Positions 7,784 to 17,607 of a stretch of 53,889 nt of DNA are shown here, one piece after another; the first letter of the stretch is position 1, and each line of letters opens with the position of its first letter. The position numbers were made by a program, and so were the translations under genes. This DNA is from Sulfidibacterium sp036244975 (GTDB lineage: Bacteria > Bacteroidota > Bacteroidia > Bacteroidales > F082): contig BTTE01000009.1 in assembly GCA_036244975.1 (NCBI GenBank), forward strand, positions 1-53,889, in the 5' to 3' direction. The notes beneath the pieces are model-generated. The model worked only from the letters and a program-made list of their open reading frames with translations, had not been told where the DNA came from and ran no database searches.

Positions 7784-9895
7784 TTGGAAAGCAACAAGAA
7801 AGTCATATTACCCCGTGTTTATCTCGTCTATTTCGGGACACTTGTCTTTGCTTTTATGATTATTGGAAAAATGGTTTATATCCAATACAAAGAGGGCCCT
7901 GCGCTCATAAGCAAAGCCAAAAAGCAGGAGATAAAGATTTTCAACCTGAAAGCTGACCGCGGCAATATTTTATCGGACAAAGGCAACCTGCTTGCTACCT
8001 CTGTGCCGGTTTTTGAGATTCGTATGGATGTAGCCGGCGATTATATTTCCAATACGTTTTTTAATCAAAATGTCGATTCTCTCGCCTATCGCCTCGCTAT
8101 GCTTTTCGGGGACAGGTCAGAGATTGCCTATAAAAAGTTGCTGATACGCGCCCGTGCCAAAGAAAATCGTTATCTGTTGATCCATCGTAATGTAAGCTAT
8201 ATGCAATTGAAAGAGCTGCGTACTTTTCCCATTTTCCGGAGGGGAAGATACCGCGGAGGGCTTATTGCCATGCAAAAAACAAGAAGACGTCTGCCTTTTG
8301 GCCGGCTCGCTGCCCGGACTATTGGGTACGAAATCAAAAAAGCGCACCTCTTTGTAGGCCTTGAGGGTGCTTATTCAAGAGTGCTTACCGGTGTGGACGG
8401 CAAACAAATCCGGCGCAGAATAAACGGCGGGGCATGGCTTCCCATTCACGACGAAAATGAAATAGAACCTCAAAATGGCAAGGATATTATTTCTACTTTA
8501 GATATGAACCTGCAGGATGTAGCTGAAAATGCCCTGCTGAAACAATTGATAAACCACGATGCCTATATGGGATGTGCTGTGCTGATGCAGGTGAAAACCG
8601 GCGATATCAAAGCTATTGCCAATCTGCGCTACAATGCGAAAACCGGCAAGTATGATGAAAGTTACAATATGGCTATCGGTGAGAAGTATGAACCCGGCTC
8701 CACTTTTAAACTGGCTTCGATTATATCCGGTTTGGAGGACCATAAATTCAAATTGAGTGATACCGTTTCGGTGAAGAAAGGATATGTGGTTTATTACGGC
8801 AGAACATTGCGTGACGTGCATGTCATTGGTGACGGAATGATCACCATCCGGCAGGCTTTTGAACAATCCTCCAATGTGGGCATTTCCAAAGTGATGGAGA
8901 AAGCATATAAAAATGATCCTTCACAATTTATCGCGCATCTGTATGCCATGTCGCTGAACAAACCGCTTGGATTGAAAATTTCCGGTGAAGCAAAACCTTA
9001 TATCAAAAGCCCGAAGGACAAAAAATATTGGTACCGTACTTCACTTCCCTGGATGTCGGTGGGTTACGGACTGGAGATAACGCCTTTGCAACTGCTTACC
9101 TTTTATAATGCGGTGGCCAACAACGGGGTTGAAGTAAAACCGCGTTTTGTTACCGCCATTTCCGATGGTGGGATAGTGGTGAAAAGGTTTGGTGTTCAGG
9201 TGATTAATCCCCGTATCGCTTCCCCTTCCATCATACGAAAAGTACAAAGTCTGCTGGAGGGAGTAGTTTTACGCGGTACAGCTCAAAATCTGAGAAACAA
9301 ATATTTTAAAATTGCAGGGAAAACAGGTACGGCAAAAATAGCCGGAGGAAAAAAATACATTGCCGGAGCTTATAATGCTTCTTTCGTGGGATATTTCCCT
9401 GCCGATGACCCGCAGTATTCGGTCATTGTGGTAATTAACAAACCGAAACATGGCTATTATGGCAGCGCGGTAGCTGCTCCTGTTTTTAAGGAAATTGCCG
9501 ACAAAGTGTATGCCACCTCGCTGGCGTTGCGCGAAAAAACGACTCCCGATACTTTGAAAGAAAGCTTTCCGCTGGCTGTAAATGCTGCCTGGTATCAGGA
9601 TTTAAAAATAATTTATAAAAACCTTGGCATAAAGGAGTTGGGCAAATCGACGGGTGAAACATGGGCACTTACCGCAGACCGGAACAACAAAGTGTTTTTT
9701 CGGCCGAAAACTTTTACAAAAGGGCTGGTTCCCAACGTCAAAGGGATGACAGCCAAAGATGCTATTTATCTTTTGGAAAATATGGGACTGAGTACGCGGG
9801 TGCAGGGACGGGGAGTCGTGTACAGGCAGTCGCTGAAAGCGGGAACCCGCTTTCGTAAAGGACAGGAAATATTAATTCAACTATCAAACTTTTAA
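7784..9895 (+). CDS. ftsI: Penicillin-binding protein 2B/3-type transpeptidase FtsI with one PASTA domain
   Basis: 703 residues, starting at TTG (7784), 2 bases after ftsL; no ATG lies near. One N-terminal membrane helix (about 11-31), a pedestal/dimer domain (60-230), then the transpeptidase with STFK (S306-K309, the acylated serine), SSN (362-364) and KTG (513-515). A single PASTA domain occupies about 645-703. It cross-links septal peptidoglycan together with FtsW. The long Arg/Lys-rich stretch near 150-180 and a C-terminal PASTA are common in Bacteroidota FtsI. Target of beta-lactams. Confidence 0.95.
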   Translation: MESNKKVILPRVYLVYFGTLVFAFMIIGKMVYIQYKEGPALISKAKKQEIKIFNLKADRGNILSDKGNLLATSVPVFEIRMDVAGDYISNTFFNQNVDSLAYRLAMLFGDRSEIAYKKLLIRARAKENRYLLIHRNVSYMQLKELRTFPIFRRGRYRGGLIAMQKTRRRLPFGRLAARTIGYEIKKAHLFVGLEGAYSRVLTGVDGKQIRRRINGGAWLPIHDENEIEPQNGKDIISTLDMNLQDVAENALLKQLINHDAYMGCAVLMQVKTGDIKAIANLRYNAKTGKYDESYNMAIGEKYEPGSTFKLASIISGLEDHKFKLSDTVSVKKGYVVYYGRTLRDVHVIGDGMITIRQAFEQSSNVGISKVMEKAYKNDPSQFIAHLYAMSLNKPLGLKISGEAKPYIKSPKDKKYWYRTSLPWMSVGYGLEITPLQLLTFYNAVANNGVEVKPRFVTAISDGGIVVKRFGVQVINPRIASPSIIRKVQSLLEGVVLRGTAQNLRNKYFKIAGKTGTAKIAGGKKYIAGAYNASFVGYFPADDPQYSVIVVINKPKHGYYGSAVAAPVFKEIADKVYATSLALREKTTPDTLKESFPLAVNAAWYQDLKIIYKNLGIKELGKSTGETWALTADRNNKVFFRPKTFTKGLVPNVKGMTAKDAIYLLENMGLSTRVQGRGVVYRQSLKAGTRFRKGQEILIQLSNF

Positions 9896-9904
9896 TATAA
9901 GCCA

Positions 9905-11362
9905 TTGAAACGTTTGAACGACATATTATACAAAACCGGCGTTGAGAATATCAGCGGAAATGGGGATGCTGCCGTGGCACAGGTGACTTTTGATTCACGC
10001 AAAGTGCAACCCGGCGATATTTTTGTAGCGGTGTCCGGTACACAGGCAGATGGTCACCGTTTTATTGATGTTGCCGTTCGGCAGGGCGCAGCGGCTGTGG
10101 TCTGTGAGACCTTGCCTGCGGAGTTGAAACCGGATGTAACCTATGTCAGAGTGAAGGATTCTGCGTTTGCTCTGGGGCAGATGGCATCTAATTTCTTCAA
10201 AAGACCGTCGGAAAGCCTCCGTCTGGTAGGGGTAACCGGTACCAACGGAAAAACGACCATTGTTACTCTGCTGCATCAACTGTTTTTGGAACTAGACTAC
10301 AAAACCGGCATGCTTTCCACCATCGTTAATAAGGTGAACCAAAAAGAAATTAAAACCAGCCACACTACTCCCGATGCGCTCAGTATAAACAGGGTTTTGC
10401 GAAAGATGGTCGATGCAGGTTGCGAATATGCTTTTATGGAAGTGAGTTCGCATGCCATTGTGCAGGAGCGTATTGCCGGCCTTCAATTTGCCGGAGCCCT
10501 GTTTACGAACATTACACACGACCATCTGGATTATCATAAAACTTTTAAAGATTATATCACCGCCAAGAAAAAATTCTTTGACAATTTGCCAAAGGATGCT
10601 TTTGCTCTCATCAACGCTGATGACCGGAATGCCGGGGTGATGGTGCAAAACACACGGGCGAAAAAATACAGCTATGCGCTGAAAGCTATGGCCGATTATC
10701 GCGGACGGCTGATGGAAGATGAATTCTCGGGTTTGCAAATGCTTCTTGATGGCAGGGAATTTTATTCTCCAATGGTAGGCGGTTTTAATGCCTCCAATCT
10801 GCTGGCGGTTTATGCCACAGCTGTTTTACTTGGGCAGGACAAAGAAGAGGTGATGCGTGTGCTGAGCGGGTTGCGTGGCGCCGAAGGCCGTTTTGAGGTA
10901 ATGCGTTCGCCCGAAGGTATTACTTGCATTGTTGATTATGCCCACACACCGGATGCGTTGAAAAATGTTTTGGAGACCATTCATGCCGTGCAAACCGGAA
11001 CCGGACAACTGATAACGGTGGTGGGCGCCGGTGGCGACCGCGATAAGACAAAACGGCCGTTGATGGCTGCTATTGCTGCCGGCATGAGTACACGTGTCAT
11101 TCTTACTTCGGATAATCCGCGCAGCGAAAATCCGGAAGAAATCCTCCGCGACATGAAAGCGGGGATTGACCCTGTTCACACGAAAAATACCCTCGTGATT
11201 ACCGATCGTAAAGAAGCTATCAAAACGGCTTATGCACTGGCGGGGAAAGGGGATATTATTTTGGTGGCAGGCAAAGGACATGAAAAATATCAGGAAATCA
11301 ACGGGGTCAGGCATCCCTTTGACGATAAACAAGTGTTGACTAAATTATTTAAAGAGCGATAA
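9905..11362 (+). CDS. murE: UDP-MurNAc-tripeptide synthetase MurE (meso-DAP type)
   Basis: 485 residues from a TTG at 9905. Mur ligase with three domains: an N-terminal UDP-binding part, the ATP loop GTNGKTT at 112-118, and the C-terminal domain with DNPR at 403-406. DNPR is the known specificity motif for adding meso-diaminopimelate rather than lysine, so the wall is of the Gram-negative DAP type. SSHAI (180-184) and HDHLDYHKT are further family marks. It lies 9 bases after ftsI and 2 bases before mraY. Confidence 0.96.
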   Translation: MKRLNDILYKTGVENISGNGDAAVAQVTFDSRKVQPGDIFVAVSGTQADGHRFIDVAVRQGAAAVVCETLPAELKPDVTYVRVKDSAFALGQMASNFFKRPSESLRLVGVTGTNGKTTIVTLLHQLFLELDYKTGMLSTIVNKVNQKEIKTSHTTPDALSINRVLRKMVDAGCEYAFMEVSSHAIVQERIAGLQFAGALFTNITHDHLDYHKTFKDYITAKKKFFDNLPKDAFALINADDRNAGVMVQNTRAKKYSYALKAMADYRGRLMEDEFSGLQMLLDGREFYSPMVGGFNASNLLAVYATAVLLGQDKEEVMRVLSGLRGAEGRFEVMRSPEGITCIVDYAHTPDALKNVLETIHAVQTGTGQLITVVGAGGDRDKTKRPLMAAIAAGMSTRVILTSDNPRSENPEEILRDMKAGIDPVHTKNTLVITDRKEAIKTAYALAGKGDIILVAGKGHEKYQEINGVRHPFDDKQVLTKLFKER

Positions 11363-11364
11363 CC

Positions 11365-12606
11365 ATGTTTTATTATCTGTTTAAATATTTGCATGAAAAT
11401 TTTTCCATTCCCGGATCGGGACTGTTTCAATACCTCTCTTTCAGGGCTGCGCTGGCTTTGATTACATCACTGTTGATTAGTCTTGCGTTTGGTGAACAAT
11501 GGATTAAATACCTGAATAAGAAGCAGGTGGGAGAGACTATCCGTGATCTTGGCCTTGAAGGCCAGTTGGAAAAACAGGGAACCCCCACCATGGGCGGACT
11601 GATTATTCTTGCCTCTATCATAATTCCTGCGTTGCTTTTTGCAAGGCTTGACAATGTGTATATTATTTTGATGCTGTTTACAACCATTTGGCTCGGTGCA
11701 CTGGGTTTTATCGATGATTACATTAAAGTTTTTAAGAAAAATAAAAAAGGCCTTAGCGGTAGATATAAAATTGCCGGACAGGTGATTCTCGGCCTGATTG
11801 TCGGGTTGGTTATGTATTTTAACAAAAATGTGGTTATCCGTGAGAAACAGGTGAATCCGGTGTCGCAGGTCTACTCGGTTATTAATAAATCAGGCCCTTC
11901 GGCACGGTATTCCATCACTGATAAACACTCGACGAGAACGACTATTCCGTTTCTGAAAAATAACGAATTTGACTATGCCATGCTACTCAGGTGGCTGGGG
12001 CCCGGCTATGAAAAATGGGCTTTCCTGATTTTTATTCCTATAGTCATTTTAATCATCACCGGGGTTTCCAACGGGGCCAACCTTACCGATGGTATGGATG
12101 GCCTGGCGGCGGGGACGTCGGCTATTATCGGGGCGACGCTCGGTATTCTGGCCTGGGTGTCGGGGAACATTATTTTCGCCGACTATCTGAATATCATGTA
12201 TTTGCCCAATGTGGGCGAGCTGGCGGTTTATATCAGCGCTTTTGTTGGCGCTACCGTGGGATTCTTGTGGTACAACACTTATCCGGCACAGGTGTTTATG
12301 GGCGATACGGGTAGTCTGGCCATCGGAGGCATCATTGCCGTGTTTGCCATCATCATTCGTAAAGAGCTGCTGATCCCCATATTTGGCGGCATTTTTCTCG
12401 CCGAGAGCATTTCGGTGATATTGCAAGTGGGTTATTTTAAATATACCAGGAAAAGATATGGCGCCGGAAAGAGAATTTTCAAAATGGCGCCGCTGCATCA
12501 CCATTTTCAGAAACTGGGTTTCCCGGAGCCGAAAATTGTGTTGCGATTCTTCATTGTGGGAATTGCCCTTGCCGTAGCAACAATCATTACATTGAAAGTG
12601 AGATAA
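11365..12606 (+). CDS. mraY: Phospho-MurNAc-pentapeptide transferase MraY
   Basis: 413 residues, about 50 longer than E. coli MraY; the extra length is a loop near 150-200 (INKSGPSARYSITDKHSTR), commonly seen in Bacteroidota. About ten membrane helices. Active-site blocks: GTPTMGG, GFIDDYIKV, NLTDGMDGLA, GDTGSLAIGG and APLHHHFQKLGFPE. It transfers phospho-MurNAc-pentapeptide to undecaprenyl phosphate to make lipid I at the inner membrane. Confidence 0.97.
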   Translation: MFYYLFKYLHENFSIPGSGLFQYLSFRAALALITSLLISLAFGEQWIKYLNKKQVGETIRDLGLEGQLEKQGTPTMGGLIILASIIIPALLFARLDNVYIILMLFTTIWLGALGFIDDYIKVFKKNKKGLSGRYKIAGQVILGLIVGLVMYFNKNVVIREKQVNPVSQVYSVINKSGPSARYSITDKHSTRTTIPFLKNNEFDYAMLLRWLGPGYEKWAFLIFIPIVILIITGVSNGANLTDGMDGLAAGTSAIIGATLGILAWVSGNIIFADYLNIMYLPNVGELAVYISAFVGATVGFLWYNTYPAQVFMGDTGSLAIGGIIAVFAIIIRKELLIPIFGGIFLAESISVILQVGYFKYTRKRYGAGKRIFKMAPLHHHFQKLGFPEPKIVLRFFIVGIALAVATIITLKVR

Positions 12607-12618
12607 ATATGAATATAG

Positions 12619-13965
12619 ATGGAGCAAAAAGGCGAAATAGTTGTTCTCGGTGCCGGCGAAAGCGGAACGGGAACCGCCGTGCTGGCAAAAAAGCATGATT
12701 TGCAGGTTTTTGTTTCGGATAAAGGAAAAATAAGTGAACAATACAGACACGTTCTTAAACATTTTGAAATAGATTTTGAAGAAAACGGACACGATACCGT
12801 ACGGATTTTCGCCGCTGCCAAAGTAGTAAAGAGTCCCGGAATCCCTGACACGGTCACGATGATTCGTCAGCTGAAAAAAAAGGGCATTTCCGTGATTTCG
12901 GAGATTGAATTTGCAAGCGGTTTTACGCAGGCAAAAAAGATTTGCATCACCGGAAGTAACGGGAAGACCACCACTGCGCTGCTTACCTGCCACATTCTTA
13001 AAAATGCCGGACTGAATGTGGGGCTGGCCGGAAATGTCGGGAGAAGTTTCGCATGGCAGGTAGCTTTCCATAATTACGACTGGTATGTGTTGGAAATAAG
13101 CAGCTTTCAGTTGGATGGGATGTATCGGTTCAAAGCTGATATTGCGGTATTGCTGAACATAACGCCCGATCATCTTGACCGGTACGACAATGATTTTCAA
13201 AAATATACGGACAGTAAATTCCGGATTCTTCAAAACCAGACGGAAAATGATTATCTCGTTTACTGGGCCGATGACCCTGTGATTCGCAGAGAGATAAAAA
13301 AAAGAAAAATTATGGCAACCCCGGTTCCTTTTGGTGAGCATAGTGCTAACCAACATCCGGGCGCGGGCATAACAGGTAAAAAAATAAGATTTAATAACAA
13401 TAAAAACAGTTTTGATATGACATTTGAACAGTTAGCATTACAAGGTAAACACAATACTTACAACTCCATGGCTGCAGGGGTAACCGCTCATTTGATGGAA
13501 ATAAGAAAAGAAACTATCAAACAGAGTCTTTCCGATTTTCAGAATATTGCCCATCGGTTGGAGTATGTGGCCAGTGTACACGGCATTACCTTTATTAATG
13601 ATTCCAAAGCAACTAACATCAACTCAACATGGTATGCGCTGGAATACATGGAAAAACCAACCGTTTGGATTGTAGGCGGGGTGGACAAAGGCAACGACTA
13701 CGATCTTCTGAAACCGCTTGTTGCGGAAAAAGTGAAAGCCATCGTTTGCCTTGGACTGGATAACAGGCATATACACAAAGCGTTTGAAGGTATTGTAGAA
13801 TCCATAATTGATACCGAGTCAGCGCGGGAAGCCGTAACTACGGCCTATTATCTTGCAAAAAAAGGAGATACGATTTTGCTTTCACCGGCTTGCGCCAGTT
13901 TCGACCTGTTTGAGAACTACAAAGACCGCGGAAACCAGTTTAAAGCGGCCGTAAACGAATTGTAA
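12619..13965 (+). CDS. murD: UDP-MurNAc-L-Ala:D-Glu ligase MurD
   Basis: 448 residues. N-terminal UDP-binding Rossmann part (VVLGAGESGTGTA), ATP loop GSNGKTT at 112-118, EISSFQL, LNITPDHLDRY, AHRLEYV, and the C-terminal NDSKATN and LLSPACASFD.F..Y..RG signatures. It adds D-glutamate in the cytoplasm. Start at the ATG 12 bases after mraY; an ATG at 12609 is in another frame. Confidence 0.96.
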   Translation: MEQKGEIVVLGAGESGTGTAVLAKKHDLQVFVSDKGKISEQYRHVLKHFEIDFEENGHDTVRIFAAAKVVKSPGIPDTVTMIRQLKKKGISVISEIEFASGFTQAKKICITGSNGKTTTALLTCHILKNAGLNVGLAGNVGRSFAWQVAFHNYDWYVLEISSFQLDGMYRFKADIAVLLNITPDHLDRYDNDFQKYTDSKFRILQNQTENDYLVYWADDPVIRREIKKRKIMATPVPFGEHSANQHPGAGITGKKIRFNNNKNSFDMTFEQLALQGKHNTYNSMAAGVTAHLMEIRKETIKQSLSDFQNIAHRLEYVASVHGITFINDSKATNINSTWYALEYMEKPTVWIVGGVDKGNDYDLLKPLVAEKVKAIVCLGLDNRHIHKAFEGIVESIIDTESAREAVTTAYYLAKKGDTILLSPACASFDLFENYKDRGNQFKAAVNEL

Positions 13966-13983
13966 TCTTTTGAAAATAGAGAG

Positions 13984-15147
13984 ATGAATATCCTCAACAG
14001 TAAAATAGATATTAAAGGTGACCGGGTTATTTGGGCCGTGGTCTTTATATTAACTATTCTGTCCTTTCTCGCAGTGTATAGTTCTACGGGAACACTGGCC
14101 TACAAATACCATGGCGGTAACACCACTTACTACATGCTGAAGCACGGTATTATTTTACTTACGGGATTATTGCTCATGTATGTCGCTCATTTGTTGAAAT
14201 ATACCTATTATTCCCGGATTTTTCAGATTGCTTTTTATATTGCTGTTCCGCTTTTGTTTATTACCCTGTTGTACGGACTCAACCTAAACGAGGCCCGCCG
14301 TGCCCTGCCTTTACCATTTCATTTGAGTTTCGAGACCTCCGACCTGGCCAAGCTTACGCTGATTGTTTACCTTGCCCGTGAACTCACGAAAAGAGAGAAG
14401 GAGATACGGGATTTTAACAAAGTGTTGTTATATTTAATGCTCCCCATCCTTATTGTTTGTGGCTTGATTTTTCCGGCTAACCTTTCGACTGCCGCCCTTA
14501 TTTTTGTTACCAGTCTGGTTTTGATTTATATAGGAAGAGTAAAATTCTCTTATATACTTTCGATTATTGGTTTGAGTGTGTTGCTTTTGGGATTTGTGCT
14601 GGCTGTGCTTTTGATGATGCCGGCGGGGAAACAGGCTCGTTTGAATACCTGGAAAGCCAGGATAGAACAGTTTAAAAGTGGAGAATCAGGGAATGATTAT
14701 CAGGTGGAACAGTCAAAAATTGCCATTGCTTCCGGTGGTTTGCTTGGAAAGATGCCGGGCAAAAGTACCCAGCGCAATTTTCTGCCCCATCCCTATTCCG
14801 ATTTTATTTTTGCCATAATAGTGGAAGAGTACGGATTGGTGGGGGGAACCATTGTCGTTTTGTTGTACCTTATTTTGTTGTACCGGGCGGTACGTATTGT
14901 AACAAAAGTCCCCAATAATTTTGGGGCTTATCTTGCTATCGGACTGAGCTTTAGTTTGGTGTTTCAGGCAATGATTAACATGGGAGTGGCCGTGCATTTG
15001 CTGCCGGTAACCGGACAGCCGTTGCCTTTGGTGAGTATGGGCGGAACTTCTATTTGGTTCACCAGCCTGTCCATTGGGATTTTGCTCAGCGTGAGTAAGG
15101 AGCTGGAATCAAACAAAACAGGAAAAATTGCACATGGAACAGCCTGA
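13984..15147 (+). CDS. ftsW: SEDS glycosyltransferase FtsW
   Basis: 387 residues with about ten membrane helices. SEDS signatures: AVYSSTG near the N terminus, the extracellular loop ending YQVEQSKIAIASGGLLGKMPGKS, HSDFIFA-like YSDFIFAIIVEE, and GQPLPLVSMGGTS near the C terminus. With FtsI it polymerises lipid II at the septum. It overlaps murG by 14 bases. Confidence 0.95.
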   Translation: MNILNSKIDIKGDRVIWAVVFILTILSFLAVYSSTGTLAYKYHGGNTTYYMLKHGIILLTGLLLMYVAHLLKYTYYSRIFQIAFYIAVPLLFITLLYGLNLNEARRALPLPFHLSFETSDLAKLTLIVYLARELTKREKEIRDFNKVLLYLMLPILIVCGLIFPANLSTAALIFVTSLVLIYIGRVKFSYILSIIGLSVLLLGFVLAVLLMMPAGKQARLNTWKARIEQFKSGESGNDYQVEQSKIAIASGGLLGKMPGKSTQRNFLPHPYSDFIFAIIVEEYGLVGGTIVVLLYLILLYRAVRIVTKVPNNFGAYLAIGLSFSLVFQAMINMGVAVHLLPVTGQPLPLVSMGGTSIWFTSLSIGILLSVSKELESNKTGKIAHGTA

Positions 15148-16258
15148 AAAACATAAGATACTGATGAGCGGGGGAGGTACGGGCGGCCATATTTTCCCGG
15201 CTATTGCCATTGCCAACGATTTAAAGACGAAGTTGAAAGATGCGGACATCCTTTTTGTGGGAGCCAGAGGGCGGATGGAAATGGAGAAAGTTCCGCAGGC
15301 CGGCTTTCCCATCGAAGGGCTGTGGATTAGCGGCATTCAGCGAAAGCTGACACTGAAAAACTTGATATTTCCGTTCAAACTGATAGACAGCCTGATAAAG
15401 GCACGCCGCATTGTGAAACAGTTCCGGCCCGACGCTGTGGTAGGAACGGGTGGTTATGCCAGCGGTCCTCTTTTGAAAGCCGCAGCAAATGCAGGGTTCC
15501 CCACGCTGATACTGGAACAAAACTCTTATCCCGGCATTACCAACCGGTGGCTCGGCAAAGTCGTTAATGTGGTTTGTACGGCTTATCAGGGGATGGAGAA
15601 ATATTTTCCTGCTGAAAAAATTGTGGTTACAGGAAGTCCTATCCGGAAGAATATCCGGGAAGCAGCAGTAACAATTACAGATGCCCGAAAGTTTTTCGGG
15701 CTGGAAGAAAACAGGAAAACATTGTTGATTATTGGCGGAAGCCAGGGAGCACGCCGGATTAATGAAGCGGTGGCTCTGCATGTGGAACTGCTGCTGGCGA
15801 CAGGATTGCAAATCATTTGGCAGACCGGAAAACCATCCCTTGAAATGGCTGAGAGATCATTGCTAAATTCAAAATTCAGAAACCGCGTCGTGGTCAGGGA
15901 TTTTATCTATGAAATGGATAAAGCTTATGCTGCCGCTGATGTGGTGGTGTCGCGGGCAGGAGCCATCGCCATTGCCGAAATTATTCAGGTAAAAAAACCG
16001 GCAATATTTATTCCGTTGCCTTCGGCAGCCGAAGATCATCAAACGCGAAACGCCATGGCGCTGGTGCAGAAAGAGGCTGCGATTTTGTTAGAAGAAAAAA
16101 ACGCCTCCCGCGATTTCTTTGAGGTGGTGAACGGTTTAATGAAAGACGAAGAAAAAAAGGAGGCAATAAAAAAGAACCTGCGGCAGTTTGAACATGGCGA
16201 TGCCACGGAAAAGATTGTAAGTGAAGTTTTGAAATTAATTCAACGGAAAAAAGCTTGA
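15134..16258 (+). CDS. murG: UDP-GlcNAc transferase MurG
   Basis: 374 residues from the ATG at 15134; a TTG two codons earlier (15128) is an alternative. GT28 fold: GGTGGHIFPA at the N terminus, VVGTGGYASGPLL, LEQNSYPGITNR, then GGSQGARRIN and the donor-site RAGAIAIAEI and PSAAEDHQ..NA. It makes lipid II from lipid I on the inner face of the membrane. Start lies inside the end of ftsW; the TGA overlaps the TTG start of murC. Confidence 0.96.
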   Translation: MEQPEKHKILMSGGGTGGHIFPAIAIANDLKTKLKDADILFVGARGRMEMEKVPQAGFPIEGLWISGIQRKLTLKNLIFPFKLIDSLIKARRIVKQFRPDAVVGTGGYASGPLLKAAANAGFPTLILEQNSYPGITNRWLGKVVNVVCTAYQGMEKYFPAEKIVVTGSPIRKNIREAAVTITDARKFFGLEENRKTLLIIGGSQGARRINEAVALHVELLLATGLQIIWQTGKPSLEMAERSLLNSKFRNRVVVRDFIYEMDKAYAAADVVVSRAGAIAIAEIIQVKKPAIFIPLPSAAEDHQTRNAMALVQKEAAILLEEKNASRDFFEVVNGLMKDEEKKEAIKKNLRQFEHGDATEKIVSEVLKLIQRKKA

Positions 16259-17607
16259 AAAAAAGACCGGACATAATATATTTTTTGGGCATTGGCGGTA
16301 TTGGCATGAGTGCTCTGGCGCGCTATTTTCGTAGCCGGGGCTTAACGGTTTACGGCTACGATGTGAGTAGTACGCCGCTTACCCGGCAACTCGAAGCCGA
16401 AGGAATGCATGTTCACTATGTCGATGATGTCTCTCTGATTCCGGAAAACGTTACACGTGTAATCTATACGCCGGCTATTCCGGAACCTAACCGGGAGCTC
16501 CGGTATTTCAAAGCCCGTAATATAAAAACGGAAAAACGCGCTGCGGTCATTGGCGAAATCAGCCGCAACCTGTTTACCATTGCCATTGCCGGAACGCACG
16601 GAAAAACCAGTATCACTGCAATGGTAGCTCATCTACTCCACACCGCCGGACTGCCCATGGTTGCCTTTGTCGGCGGTATCGCAAAAAATTTCGGTACTAA
16701 TTTCATCATTTCGAAACATCCGCAGTACATGGTGGTTGAAGCCGACGAATATGACCGTTCGTTACTCACATTACATCCTGATATTGGCGTGATTACATCA
16801 GTGGATGCTGATCATTTGGATGTCTATTCCGGTCTCGAAGATTTACAGAGCACCTTTTTACAGTTTGCCCGTCTCCTTCCTGAAAAAGGACTGCTTATCC
16901 ATCAGGAAAAGTTAAAAATCTTTGCTGGCGAAATAAAAAACCGGATGTCTTATGGAACTACCGGTGATGCGGTACTTTCGGCCAATAACATCCGTTTGGA
17001 AGAGGGATATTATTGTTTTGATATCCGGCAAAATGGAAAACAGCTGATGCTGCTGAAAATACATATTCCCGGAAAACATTATGTGGAAAATGCCCTGGCC
17101 GCCATCGGTGTGGCATTGCGGCTGGGTATCGGAATTCCCGTTATTAAAAGAGCATTGGAGACTTTTGCCGGTGTTGTCCGGCGTTTTGATTACCGTATCC
17201 GTACTTCAGAAAGGGTTTATATCGATGATTATGCCCATCATCCCGAAGAACTGAGGGCCACGTTTCAGGCTGTGCGTCAGAGTCATCCCGGCAGGAAGAT
17301 AACGGCTGTTTTTCAGCCTCATTTGTATAGTCGCACACGCGATTTTGCCGACGATTTTGCCCGGGTGCTCAGCGAGGCCGACTGCCTGATATTGCTTGAA
17401 ATATACCCTGCACGGGAAAAGCCTGTTCCGGGGATTACTTCCCGGCTGATAGCCGATAAAGTGAACCTGAAAGAAAAATATATCATGGATAAAAAAGCAC
17501 TTTTTGCTTTTTTAAAAAGAGAAAAACCTGCACTTTTGCTGACACTTGGCGCCGGTGATATCGGACTGATGGTGCGTGAGATTGAAGAAATAATGATGGC
17601 ATCATGA
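16255..17607 (+). CDS. murC: UDP-MurNAc:L-alanine ligase MurC
   Basis: 450 residues from a TTG at 16255 that overlaps the murG stop (TTGA). FLGIGGIGMSALAR at the N terminus, ATP loop GTHGKTS at 113-119, EADEYDRS, DDYAHHPEE and FQPHLYSRT. It adds L-alanine to UDP-MurNAc, the first peptide step. Its stop overlaps the ftsQ start as ATGA (17604-17607). No murF or ddl follows, unlike the E. coli cluster. Confidence 0.96.
   Translation: MKKRPDIIYFLGIGGIGMSALARYFRSRGLTVYGYDVSSTPLTRQLEAEGMHVHYVDDVSLIPENVTRVIYTPAIPEPNRELRYFKARNIKTEKRAAVIGEISRNLFTIAIAGTHGKTSITAMVAHLLHTAGLPMVAFVGGIAKNFGTNFIISKHPQYMVVEADEYDRSLLTLHPDIGVITSVDADHLDVYSGLEDLQSTFLQFARLLPEKGLLIHQEKLKIFAGEIKNRMSYGTTGDAVLSANNIRLEEGYYCFDIRQNGKQLMLLKIHIPGKHYVENALAAIGVALRLGIGIPVIKRALETFAGVVRRFDYRIRTSERVYIDDYAHHPEELRATFQAVRQSHPGRKITAVFQPHLYSRTRDFADDFARVLSEADCLILLEIYPAREKPVPGITSRLIADKVNLKEKYIMDKKALFAFLKREKPALLLTLGAGDIGLMVREIEEIMMAS

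Noticed and set aside
12049..13356. Long minus-strand frame (435 codons) opposite mraY and murD
   Set aside because: It covers two certain genes on the other strand and shows no domain; a by-product of codon bias.
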